DNA from: Bacteroidales bacterium UBA5219
GTDB taxonomy: Bacteria > Bacteroidota > Bacteroidia > Bacteroidales > ML635J-15
Length of the DNA stretch: 64,000 nt
Assembly: GCA_002412425.1 (NCBI GenBank)
Contig: DHVB01000021.1
Coordinates: 72,007 to 136,006 of the forward strand
Reading direction: 5' to 3'
Positions 26,794-35,591 of this stretch are shown here, piece after piece. The position numbers were made by a program, and so were the translations under genes. How positions within the stretch are numbered: the stretch's first letter is position 1; each line of letters starts with the position of its first letter. Under the pieces are notes generated by a model. It did no database searches. It was not told the DNA's origin and was given only the letters and a program-made list of their open reading frames with translations.

Positions 26794-29700
26794 TTAGAAA
26801 TTATTTAAATCTATTGGACGTAAAGCACCAAACCATTTAACAACTTTTTCTCCAATTCCTGGTGCATCAACATGTACAATATATACTCCGCTAGCTATAG
26901 AAATACCATAAGTATTTTTCATATCCCATTCTAGGAATGGATCTGTATTGTCTTTCTCTAATTTTCTTACAAGTACGCCAGCAGAGTTGTAAATAGAAAC
27001 TACACAACGTTGTGGTAAATTTGTAATTCTTACGTAGTTATCTAATTGGTTATGTTCGTAATATGACGAGCCATAATATGGATTAGGTACTACTCGAATT
27101 AAGTCAAGAGCATTTACAGCTGTTTCGTTGTGATTTTTAATAGTTTGAATATCTTTTGTTGTAAATGAAAAGTATGGATAGTTATCATTTACAGGATTGT
27201 CAACAGCAAAATTGTTTAAACCTTTGTGATAAGGAGTACCAACTCTAAGTTTAATTCTAACATCTGTTGCTAAGAAATCAAAATTAGGATTAGCTAAAGG
27301 TATAGCTACCCACATCGCCGAAGCCCATGCTCTATTTAAAATAATAGAGTTATTTGTTTGTTCAAATTCTATCAACTTGTTGTAAAACCATTGACAAGAA
27401 TCGTATGCAGGGCAGTTGTTAGCTGCATTTGCTTGTTGATTTGTTCCTAAAATATAGATATAGTGTTTTCCACCAAATATTGGACCTCTTTCAGAATTAA
27501 TTCCAAATGTTGGATTCCATATCATATCTGCGCCGTTATCGCCAGTTAACCAAGAATCTTCTCCAAATACAATATTCAAACGGCTACCTGTTCTATGGTC
27601 AATTGCATAACCAGGGAACCAGCTTAAACCATAAGTACCATCATTTAGAGGTTTTCCTTCCTTATCAACAGAAGGAGATTTTCTTAGTGTAAATTTTAAA
27701 GCATTCCCTACAGATAAGTAGTTTACTTTAGGTAATACTTCTTGATAGAATCCACAATCATCTTCTCTCCATTCATTTTCATGCATTTCTACAACACATG
27801 CTCTTGTCCATTTTGATTTATCACTAGTTATAACTATATCGACGCTGGATAATGGTTCTGTTCTTCCAATATTAATGTTTGAATGAGAGCCATTTAATGA
27901 TACACCATATCGTCCAGAATGAGTAATGAAATATGGAGCCCAAGTACCGCCAAGAATTTTTCCAAAATGTTTGTCATCATCATAACCTACTTTATCGTTA
28001 TAAGATTTATCAATACAATCGCCAAATTGTACTGGGTTTGTATAACTTCCTGCTCTAATCCAGTTAAATGCGTCAAAATTATCTCCATCAGGTAAGAAAA
28101 CTAACCATGGTTTAGTTTCATCTTCGAAGATTAATTCAGCATCTAAGAATCCATTATGATAAGTATTTTTGTCTTCTAAGAGAGCAAAGTTGTCTTGAGA
28201 GATTGTAACAGAAATACCCAAGTCCATTAGTAATTGTTCATCGCCAATACCGTATTTTACATCTACATCAGAATTAATAACTTTATCGCCATAAGAAATT
28301 GTGTATCCAAATGGTTCAAAATTACTTGGAGATAATTCAGATTTTGTTGTTCCAATAAATCCAAAAGCGTGGGTAAGGGCATCTTGGTTAAATTTCAAAT
28401 AATAAGTGCCTTCAGGTACGTTAAGAGGATCAATAACTTTTACGTTGATAGGACCTTTACCGTTTTTGTAAACTCTTTTTGAAACTTTCCATGGATAACC
28501 ACTCATAATTTCATCAATAGTTTCATCTGTTAATTCAATTATATTATTTGCGTTTCCATGTCCTTCGTACATTGTTATTTGTAAACCTTCGCCATATTCA
28601 CTTTGCATAATTGTTCCACTATTATCAGCATCGTTCATATGTGGTATTGCAACATACTTTTTAATATTATTTCTACCTGCTAAATATGGTTTCTTTTGTC
28701 CATTAAATGTTTCTTGAATTGATTGGTTATAAAGCATAGAATTGTTATAACCATAAGCAAGAGCACTAAAATAATATTCTCTATTATTTATTAATTTAGG
28801 GTCACCAGTAGCAAACACGTCTTTATCAATAACAAATGTATGTTTAATACCTACATTTTGACCGTTAACTTCTTCTACTGGAATGTTTGCTCTTAATTCG
28901 TCAGACCAAGTATAGTTTACAATTTGAGACACATCGTCTTTAATATCGCATTGGAATATTGTTCTAACTTTGTCATTATTATATCTATCAGAAATACTTA
29001 CAGATCTATCTCTATATTGGAAAACTTGATAACCTTGGAAACGATAATATTCATCACAAGGAACTATATCAGGGTGACAAACAATAGCTGGATCCTTTTC
29101 TACGTAAGCTTCTAGGTAGTTATTGCTACCAGGTCTATTATAAATGTGGAAAATAAGTTTTTTGTCTAATTCAATAATTTTTAATTCAGGAGCATCTGGT
29201 CCGTCTAATACGCGGAAACAGTTTTCAAACAATAATTGAGCTTTATCGTCAGCTCTACGAACAGCTTCTACTGATGCCCAAGGACCTCCAGAAGCAGCTC
29301 TAGCATAAACAGCTCCGATAGTAATATCATTAATAGCTCCTGGTTTTAGAGTAAAAGGACCAGCAGATTGAACAAAACGTCTATCATCTGGAGGATTGTT
29401 TTCTGTTTCTTCAGACCAAGGTTCGTTTTGTGGCACACCACCTAATCCCCAACCACATGGGTCTGTTGTTGGATTACCAGGGAACATAAAGTTTGTTGGT
29501 TTATTTGGATCACCACCACCTGATTTATGTCCAGTTCCGCCATAGCAAAGAGGTGAGTTATCTAACCAATATCCAGTTAGGTAATTATAGTGTTCTTGTG
29601 CTGTATGAGGGTCTTGTGTATATGGGTTACCACCTGTATTATTATTGAAATATAAGAAACGTCTCATACCCCATCTTTCATTGTCAACTTCACCATCTTG

Positions 29701-30912
29701 GAAGTTTAAGCCGTTGATATTACCGTTCATAATATCTCCTTTAGCACAATTTAAGATTTTTATACCATTAATTGTATCATATGAAGTAGAGTTATCTTTT
29801 CCATCAGGGTCTTGATATGGACCTTCAAAGAAGTCAATACCGATTGCCGGAGGTTGAGAGCCGTATCCAGTTTGTCCACTTGCAGATTCGTCCATGTCAT
29901 CTCCATTATACATATATCCTAAACCACGCTGTACGTCGCAACCAGTATAGTCATCTTGAGCATATCCTAAGTCAGCATCTGTCCAAACACCAAAATAAGT
30001 GTCTGTTAAAATATAGGTAGAGCGGTTTATGATATTATAGTTTGCAAAAGTCATATCATTAAGCTCGTCATTTGTTGCAAATGCAAAATATTGAGCTCTA
30101 AATTCCATACCAATTGCTGCACCACCAGTTTCGGTATGAATATTTCCTTTGTCATTATAAACCCACCATAAAGTATGGTCACCAAATAACCTGGACGCTT
30201 GTCCACGTGGACGATGACAGTCAGGGTCGTTTGTAATTCCTTCGCCTGGGAATTCATAATATGGAAAATCACCATTTAACGGATTGTAAACACCGTCACC
30301 ATCAACGTCCCACCATGGTGCTAGGTTATGTGCATAACCTCCCTCAGGACCATGTGCGGGCCAATTTAATATGATATCAGGAATTTGATAATTTGGGAAA
30401 TCTGCACTTTCATCACATTCTGGATTTTGTGTACATTTCCACCATTCTCTAAATTCTCTAACCATTTCTTTTGTAATTACAAAATGTCTATCATATTTTG
30501 TACAAATTTCTGGACTAACATATGCTAAACCATCTGTTGTTAAAGGTCCAGGCCAATAATCAATACCATCTTGGCGGAATCGCTGAGCCGCAAGTTTTAA
30601 TTGTCCGTTGGCATCTTTACCTCCAACCCAAATCGCACCAGCAAATAATGCATGACAACCGCTACCTACAGGAACTTCATAAGCAGCTTTTCTAGTTCCA
30701 AAAATATCCCACCACATGTCACCGCCAGTATAGATCAATGTTCTAACGTTATTAATAGCTATTTCAGTAGATGCTTTGGCTGGTTCACAACCTGCAACAG
30801 CTCTATCTATTTTATGAGGAGGTCTTGGTTCACCTTTCCATTTATCTGCTAGCATTATATTAGAAATTGCTATCAGAACAGCTAAAATTAGTATTTTTCT
30901 AAGATTTTTCAT
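26794..30912 (-). CDS. Very large secreted protein with T9SS-type C-terminal domain
   Basis: I recognise the architecture but not a function. The 1372 residues begin with a signal peptide (1-22). The N-terminal half has WWDVDGDGVYNPLNGDFPYYE, a DxDGDG calcium-loop-like stretch common in Bacteroidota surface proteins. The final 100 residues (about 1271-1372) start VVPNPYYGSSYYE and run through SIYNSAGVLVRKLEKD and SIASGVYIVHVDAPGIGEKV, a variant of the T9SS sorting domain with an extra tail KWFGALRPIDLNNF. Surface display through T9SS is therefore predicted. The gene lies between a TonB-dependent receptor (30 bases upstream) and a PorV-family barrel (28 bases downstream), so the three are expected to act together. 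Confidence 0.82.
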   Translation of the reverse strand: MKNLRKILILAVLIAISNIMLADKWKGEPRPPHKIDRAVAGCEPAKASTEIAINNVRTLIYTGGDMWWDIFGTRKAAYEVPVGSGCHALFAGAIWVGGKDANGQLKLAAQRFRQDGIDYWPGPLTTDGLAYVSPEICTKYDRHFVITKEMVREFREWWKCTQNPECDESADFPNYQIPDIILNWPAHGPEGGYAHNLAPWWDVDGDGVYNPLNGDFPYYEFPGEGITNDPDCHRPRGQASRLFGDHTLWWVYNDKGNIHTETGGAAIGMEFRAQYFAFATNDELNDMTFANYNIINRSTYILTDTYFGVWTDADLGYAQDDYTGCDVQRGLGYMYNGDDMDESASGQTGYGSQPPAIGIDFFEGPYQDPDGKDNSTSYDTINGIKILNCAKGDIMNGNINGLNFQDGEVDNERWGMRRFLYFNNNTGGNPYTQDPHTAQEHYNYLTGYWLDNSPLCYGGTGHKSGGGDPNKPTNFMFPGNPTTDPCGWGLGGVPQNEPWSEETENNPPDDRRFVQSAGPFTLKPGAINDITIGAVYARAASGGPWASVEAVRRADDKAQLLFENCFRVLDGPDAPELKIIELDKKLIFHIYNRPGSNNYLEAYVEKDPAIVCHPDIVPCDEYYRFQGYQVFQYRDRSVSISDRYNNDKVRTIFQCDIKDDVSQIVNYTWSDELRANIPVEEVNGQNVGIKHTFVIDKDVFATGDPKLINNREYYFSALAYGYNNSMLYNQSIQETFNGQKKPYLAGRNNIKKYVAIPHMNDADNSGTIMQSEYGEGLQITMYEGHGNANNIIELTDETIDEIMSGYPWKVSKRVYKNGKGPINVKVIDPLNVPEGTYYLKFNQDALTHAFGFIGTTKSELSPSNFEPFGYTISYGDKVINSDVDVKYGIGDEQLLMDLGISVTISQDNFALLEDKNTYHNGFLDAELIFEDETKPWLVFLPDGDNFDAFNWIRAGSYTNPVQFGDCIDKSYNDKVGYDDDKHFGKILGGTWAPYFITHSGRYGVSLNGSHSNINIGRTEPLSSVDIVITSDKSKWTRACVVEMHENEWREDDCGFYQEVLPKVNYLSVGNALKFTLRKSPSVDKEGKPLNDGTYGLSWFPGYAIDHRTGSRLNIVFGEDSWLTGDNGADMIWNPTFGINSERGPIFGGKHYIYILGTNQQANAANNCPAYDSCQWFYNKLIEFEQTNNSIILNRAWASAMWVAIPLANPNFDFLATDVRIKLRVGTPYHKGLNNFAVDNPVNDNYPYFSFTTKDIQTIKNHNETAVNALDLIRVVPNPYYGSSYYEHNQLDNYVRITNLPQRCVVSIYNSAGVLVRKLEKDNTDPFLEWDMKNTYGISIASGVYIVHVDAPGIGEKVVKWFGALRPIDLNNF

Positions 30913-30942
30913 ATCTATTATTTATAATCTAAAATTTAATAA

Positions 30943-33900
30943 TTAAAAACCAAATTGAACACCTAAACGTATAGTTCTAGGCGTACTGTAATTGTAAGGA
31001 GAATTTATATACATTGAGTAATAATTTCTAAATGCTTCAACATCATTTTGTGTGTTGATAGATGTTTGATAGTCTGCATAGCTCAAGTATCCATCATCAT
31101 CAGGGTTACCAGTGTAAGAATAAACTCCAAGAACATTTTTAGCATTTAGCAAGTTAGATATTTCTAAATATACGTTTAAGTCGCTATATTTTTCTTTATT
31201 TCCACTTTCTTTTTTGTTACCTATTTTTATTCTAAAGTCTCTGTCTAAACGCATATTTATTGTAGTACGCCAAGGTTTACGAGAACCATTTAATGAACCT
31301 ACAACAGTACCACTGTTTGGTCTATTTCTTTTTGTATAAGGAGAACCAGAACCACTGTTTATAATAAAGTTAACTCCAGTATTCGCTAAAATACTTTTGC
31401 CAGCAATTTTTGGTCCGTTATAAGGAAGACCTGAAACTTTACCTCCATATCTATAGTCAACAGTTACTGCTAAATTGTGTCTTTGGTCAAAATCTAAAGG
31501 TAAAGTAGTTCTTAGATTTGGTTTATCAGACATTACGATTGCAGCACCAGAAGAGTAACTTGAACCAGTTCCATTTGCGAACTGTAATGTATATGAAGCT
31601 CTCAAAGTTACGTTTCCTGTACGTCTCATATCATAACTAACACCAAATCCTTTAACAGTTCCAAAGTCAATGTTACCATATGTGTAGTAAGTTGCAGGAT
31701 AAGCACCATAAACCGCAATAGCTTGTTGCATATCACGCATTTCACGGTAGAATGCAGAAAGTTTCAAAGCAGATGTATTTCCTAATTTTTGTTGGAACCC
31801 TAATTCATAGTCAATAGTTTTTTCTGTTTTCAAATTAGGATTATTTAATAAATCAGCATTCATTTGTCTAATATATAGATATTCAATAGGATTTAATCTG
31901 TTTGAATAGGAAGGACGTTTTGATAAAATATCATAGTGAGCAAAGAATAAAGCTTCGTCAGATATTGGGAAAGAGAAAGAAATACGTGGCATTACTACTA
32001 TTTGAGGTTTGTAGTCCTCGAAAGCTTTTGTATTTAATTCTTCTTTTGGATTAATTAAATATGGTGCAATACCATTTGGTGATGCAATAAGATTTGGGTT
32101 TTCAATTTCAATACCGCTTGAATTATACCAAACATTTCCAACACGGTAACCATTGATTGCTGTAGGATTTGATAAATCATTAACATAAACAGTAGCTCCG
32201 TTAGGAATATTTTCTGGATGAGTTGAATTTGCTAACAAACCTAGTTCATCTGTATCTCCTAATTTATATGCATCATGTAGTAAATACTGGTCTTTTAAAA
32301 CCATTTGGTTAGCATCGTAGCGGTCAACACGTACACCTAAGTTAAATATAAGGTCTTTAAACGCAAACTTATCTTGGATGTAACCAGCAACATATGAAGG
32401 CTCAAAAGGAGCGATAGGACGTGTTTTATATCCTTTTTCGTCTGTTTTGTTAAAGAAGTCGTCAAATGTTGGTTTGCTATGTAGTTTATTACCTTGATAG
32501 TCATATCCATAATAAGCTACTACAGGACTTCCTTGGTTAAATAATTCATCAGCACTAAACCATGAAATATCAAAAGTAGATGGATCATAAGAGTCAACAT
32601 CAATCCATGTTAAATCATTTATTTCCATACCTAAACTTTCTCTGAAATATTTATCAAACCTAGATTGACCTTGAGCATTATAAAGTCTTGGGTAGTCAAT
32701 AGTATCTAAGAAGTTTCCTTGGTCATCATAATATATTATAGGTTTAGAAATATCTTTTTCCAAAATATGCATGTTTGTTAATCTGCGTGCTAAAGTCCAT
32801 AAGCCAAATGGAGCAACTGCATAATAAGAGTCTTTTCTTTGTTCAAACTCAAAACCTAAACTAAATTCGTGAGATTTGATATCCGCTGTTCCTGATGCAG
32901 ATACTCTAAATTGTTGTCCCTCAGATTTTGCAAAGCTTGCATAAGGATTTCCTGGACTTGCGTACATTCCATAAATTGAAGGAGCTCCATTTCCATTCAT
33001 CAATCCACCATAACTTAAAAGATGGTCAACATCTTTGTAATAATAATCAGAGAAATAATCAAAATATTGTTCAGTATATCTTGCTAAGTCTTTATTTAGT
33101 TCATTTGTAGTAAAGTCGGTAATTCTATAAAAATATGTTTCAAATAAATTACCTTCTAGACCTGTAACAGAATCAATACCCCAAATATAATATTTTTCAG
33201 GTACTGTTGTAAAATTACCAATATGACCATATTCAAAATAATTGTCTTTAAATTTTGAATTGAAATTATTGCTTGAAGATCTTGAATAGTCAAACTGTAT
33301 AGTATAATATGGGTTCTTAATTACAGCAGTATCTTCTGTTCTAAATTTTTGAGTAATACGTGCGTATGTATTCCAAGCATCGGAAATATAATTACCATTA
33401 TTGTGTGAGTTGAAAAGTTGATTTCCATAGCTATATAATCTACCTGCTCCAATATCAAAAGTTCCTCCAATAGTGAAGTTTAAGTCTCTTATAGGAGAGA
33501 TATCTATTTTTGCTGCAACATTGGCACCTTTACCACCAGCATTAGCTCTTGATTTATAATTTTGGAAAGCGTCTGCATGTAAATAGTCAGAGTTTTGGTA
33601 AATAATATTACCAGATTGCGACTCAATTAAACGCAAAGGATTAGTTCTAATTTCTTCTAAAACATCTGCATTTGCTCTCCATTCACCCACTGCTGATGGT
33701 CCACCGTCTTTTACTATTCTACCTTCTGCAGCAAGTAAAAATCCAGCGATAGTTCTTTTTCTGTTAGACTCGCCTTTTTCAGTAACCGACCAGATAGGTC
33801 CTGAAACCATTATAGCAGCAAGGTTGTAGCCATATGGGTCTAAATACTGAGAAGTAACAACTTCACCACCTCCGTAGAAGTGTGAAGAAGGTCCTTTAGT

Positions 33901-34566
33901 TGTTGCACTAATAACTCCACCAGTAACGTCTCCATATTGAGCAGGCAAACCTCCAGTAATAACTGTAACTTGCTCAATAGCAGATTTTGGAACTGCCGAG
34001 CTACCTCTTACTTTAACGCCGTCAACGTAGTAAACAGTACCTTCGGAACGAGCACCACGAATACTACCAACTTCGCCGTCTTCGGTATAAACACCAGCAA
34101 CTGTAGTTGCAACTGCTGCTGCAGAACGACCAGGCATTTTTGCAAAGTCTTCAGAAGTTACAGTTCCTCCTGATTGTGTTTGGTCTTTAGAAATTAAAGG
34201 AACTTTATATTCTTTAATTTCTACTTCACCTAAAATTTCTGCTGCTGGGTTTAAGTCAAAATTTTGGTAAACTATCTTACCAGCAATAATTTGAACATTT
34301 GTGTATTGTAAAGTTGCGTAACCAATATAAGAAGCAGAAACGGTAAATCTTCCTGCCGGAATAGGTTTTATTGAGAAATTTCCATCGAAATCTGTCATAC
34401 CTCCGGTAACAATATTTCCGTTTTCTTCAATCGTTACGTTTGCAAACGGGATTGGTTCACCTGTTGCTGCATCAGTAACTTTACCACTCAAGGTGCCCGC
34501 TGATTGAGCATACACCCCCGCACTTGTAATAAGTGCCACTAAAATAAACAGTAATTTTCGTATCAT
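30943..34566 (-). CDS. TonB-dependent outer-membrane receptor with carboxypeptidase-regulatory-like domain
   Basis: The 1207-residue protein has a signal peptide (1-20), a CarboxypepD_reg-like beta-sandwich (about 22-110, GTLSGKVTDAATGEPIPFANV), a plug domain (about 120-230, with VYYVDGVKVRGSS and GGLPAQYGDVTGGVISATTKG) and a long beta-barrel ending in RTIRLGVQFGF with terminal Phe. Such receptors import siderophores, vitamins or glycans using TonB energy. No SusD partner follows; instead a T9SS-type surface protein and a PorV-family barrel do. The leader shares a promoter-like motif with lpxH. Confidence 0.92.
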   Translation of the reverse strand: MIRKLLFILVALITSAGVYAQSAGTLSGKVTDAATGEPIPFANVTIEENGNIVTGGMTDFDGNFSIKPIPAGRFTVSASYIGYATLQYTNVQIIAGKIVYQNFDLNPAAEILGEVEIKEYKVPLISKDQTQSGGTVTSEDFAKMPGRSAAAVATTVAGVYTEDGEVGSIRGARSEGTVYYVDGVKVRGSSAVPKSAIEQVTVITGGLPAQYGDVTGGVISATTKGPSSHFYGGGEVVTSQYLDPYGYNLAAIMVSGPIWSVTEKGESNRKRTIAGFLLAAEGRIVKDGGPSAVGEWRANADVLEEIRTNPLRLIESQSGNIIYQNSDYLHADAFQNYKSRANAGGKGANVAAKIDISPIRDLNFTIGGTFDIGAGRLYSYGNQLFNSHNNGNYISDAWNTYARITQKFRTEDTAVIKNPYYTIQFDYSRSSSNNFNSKFKDNYFEYGHIGNFTTVPEKYYIWGIDSVTGLEGNLFETYFYRITDFTTNELNKDLARYTEQYFDYFSDYYYKDVDHLLSYGGLMNGNGAPSIYGMYASPGNPYASFAKSEGQQFRVSASGTADIKSHEFSLGFEFEQRKDSYYAVAPFGLWTLARRLTNMHILEKDISKPIIYYDDQGNFLDTIDYPRLYNAQGQSRFDKYFRESLGMEINDLTWIDVDSYDPSTFDISWFSADELFNQGSPVVAYYGYDYQGNKLHSKPTFDDFFNKTDEKGYKTRPIAPFEPSYVAGYIQDKFAFKDLIFNLGVRVDRYDANQMVLKDQYLLHDAYKLGDTDELGLLANSTHPENIPNGATVYVNDLSNPTAINGYRVGNVWYNSSGIEIENPNLIASPNGIAPYLINPKEELNTKAFEDYKPQIVVMPRISFSFPISDEALFFAHYDILSKRPSYSNRLNPIEYLYIRQMNADLLNNPNLKTEKTIDYELGFQQKLGNTSALKLSAFYREMRDMQQAIAVYGAYPATYYTYGNIDFGTVKGFGVSYDMRRTGNVTLRASYTLQFANGTGSSYSSGAAIVMSDKPNLRTTLPLDFDQRHNLAVTVDYRYGGKVSGLPYNGPKIAGKSILANTGVNFIINSGSGSPYTKRNRPNSGTVVGSLNGSRKPWRTTINMRLDRDFRIKIGNKKESGNKEKYSDLNVYLEISNLLNAKNVLGVYSYTGNPDDDGYLSYADYQTSINTQNDVEAFRNYYSMYINSPYNYSTPRTIRLGVQFGF

Positions 34567-34631
34567 AATAAAGTTTTACTTTAAACTAAGTTTGAAAAAG
34601 TGTAAAAATAGAATAGTTTTTTTTATTAACC

Positions 34632-34656
34632 AAAAAAAAACGCCTCAAAATAAATT
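34632..34656 (-). promoter_or_regulatory. Motif shared with the lpxH upstream region
   Basis: Read on the minus strand, this leader holds TAATTTATTTTGAGGCG followed by a T run. The plus-strand leader of lpxH has TAATTTATCTTTGAGGCG and then a T run, the same words with one inserted base. The first part resembles a -7 element (TTATTTTG here). The start codon of the TonB receptor lies about 65 bases further on. Confidence 0.4.
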
Positions 34657-34715
34657 ATTTTTTTAAAGATATACATAAGTACTTAATAATAAGACAAATC
34701 ATAAAATCATATATT

Positions 34716-35066
34716 TTATTCTCTAGTATATTTTGCTGATTTTTTTGATTTTTTCATTCTTTTATAAGTACGTTTGCCATCTACTACGTCTTTACCACCA
34801 CCATTAATTAATTTATTATGTTTTTTTACAGCTTTTTTATGTAATCTTGCATCTCTTTTCTTTTTTTTAGCATCTTTTTTTGCTTTGTTTTTTTCAATTT
34901 TCATGACTAATCTTTCTTCAGGAGAAGGTCGATAACGTTTCTGCCTTAAAGATTTCATATGTTTTTCATTGTCAATGCTTCGTATGTTTTGACTAAAACT
35001 TGTTGATGAACATAAAATGAAATTTATTATTAGTAAGATTTGTATTATTTTTCTTAACTTTGCCAT
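34716..35066 (-). CDS. Small lysine-rich secreted protein
   Basis: I do not recognise a family. The 116-residue product starts MAKLRKIIQILLIINFILCSS and has a signal peptide cleaving about residue 26 (SFSQ). The mature part is strongly basic, with runs such as KNKAKKDAKKKKRDARLHKK and KRMKKSKKSAK; acidic residues are few. RPSPEERLVMKI suggests a short folded or helical piece. A secreted polycation could bind lipopolysaccharide, peptidoglycan or nucleic acid at the envelope, but this is inference. Its start codon is 15 bases from the divergent Rieske-like lipoprotein gene, so the two share a promoter region. Confidence 0.7.
   Translation of the reverse strand: MAKLRKIIQILLIINFILCSSTSFSQNIRSIDNEKHMKSLRQKRYRPSPEERLVMKIEKNKAKKDAKKKKRDARLHKKAVKKHNKLINGGGKDVVDGKRTYKRMKKSKKSAKYTRE
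35055..35062 (+). promoter_or_regulatory. -7 promoter element for the Rieske-like lipoprotein
   Basis: TAACTTTG matches TAnnTTTG exactly and is 19 bases before the ATG at 35082. It lies within the first codons of the divergent lysine-rich protein gene. No good -33 element is seen. Confidence 0.45.
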
Positions 35067-35081
35067 AAAATTAAATTAGAA

Positions 35082-35522
35082 ATGAAAGTATATATTGCAA
35101 AGATAATCATTTTTTTTACATGTGTAGGTTTTTTTACAATAATTCCTGCATGTGAAAATGAAGAGCGTATTCCTTATGCTTATGTAGATTTTATTCTTTA
35201 TTTAGATATGCCTCAATATTTTGAAGTAAGAACACCTGGTAATTATCTTTATCTTACAGGTGGAGTAAAAGGCATTATTCTGTATTGTGAATATGCAGAT
35301 TCTTATAGAGCTTATGAAAGAAATTGTCCATATAAACCTTCTGACCCAAATGCTATATTAGAGGTTGATTCTACTGGGTTATTTTTGGTTTGCCGGCACT
35401 GCGAATCTAAATTTTTAATAATGGACGGAAGTGTTGTTAATGGACCTGCTAAATATCCAGTATTGCAATATGCTACCTATTTAGAAGGCGGAAATAGATT
35501 GAGTGTCTTTAATGCTTTTTAA
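35082..35522 (+). CDS. Rieske-fold-like lipoprotein with altered cluster ligands
   Basis: The 146-residue product has a lipoprotein signal peptide ending IIPAC (Cys24). The rest follows the Rieske ferredoxin layout: RNCPY (residues 80-84), a spacer, VCRHCESKFLIMDGSVVNGPA (within 103-123) and a hydrophobic tail. A standard Rieske protein has Cys-x-His then Cys-x-x-His. Here they read C82-P-Y84 and C104-R-H-C107, so both ligand histidines are changed, to Tyr and Cys. A normal [2Fe-2S] Rieske centre is unlikely; a cysteine-rich or metal-free role is possible. Bacteroidota have many such lipoproteins of unknown function. A terminator follows. Confidence 0.75.
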   Translation: MKVYIAKIIIFFTCVGFFTIIPACENEERIPYAYVDFILYLDMPQYFEVRTPGNYLYLTGGVKGIILYCEYADSYRAYERNCPYKPSDPNAILEVDSTGLFLVCRHCESKFLIMDGSVVNGPAKYPVLQYATYLEGGNRLSVFNAF

Positions 35523-35530
35523 AACGAAAT

Positions 35531-35571
35531 AAAAAAGAGGCTGTTTTTACTTTTGAGACAGCCTCTTTTTT
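35531..35571. terminator. Bidirectional rho-independent terminator
   Basis: The stem GAGGCTGT (35537-35544) pairs with ACAGCCTC (35558-35565) around a 13-base loop, with an A-run before and a T-run after. It separates the Rieske-like gene (+) from the convergent ahcY (-). Confidence 0.85.
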
Positions 35572-35591
35572 TATCATTTACTAAATTTGTT

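Noticed and set aside
26395..26808. 137-codon plus-strand open frame across the PorV-family gene start
   Set aside because: Antisense shadow of a recognised barrel gene with its own signal peptide; no independent signal.
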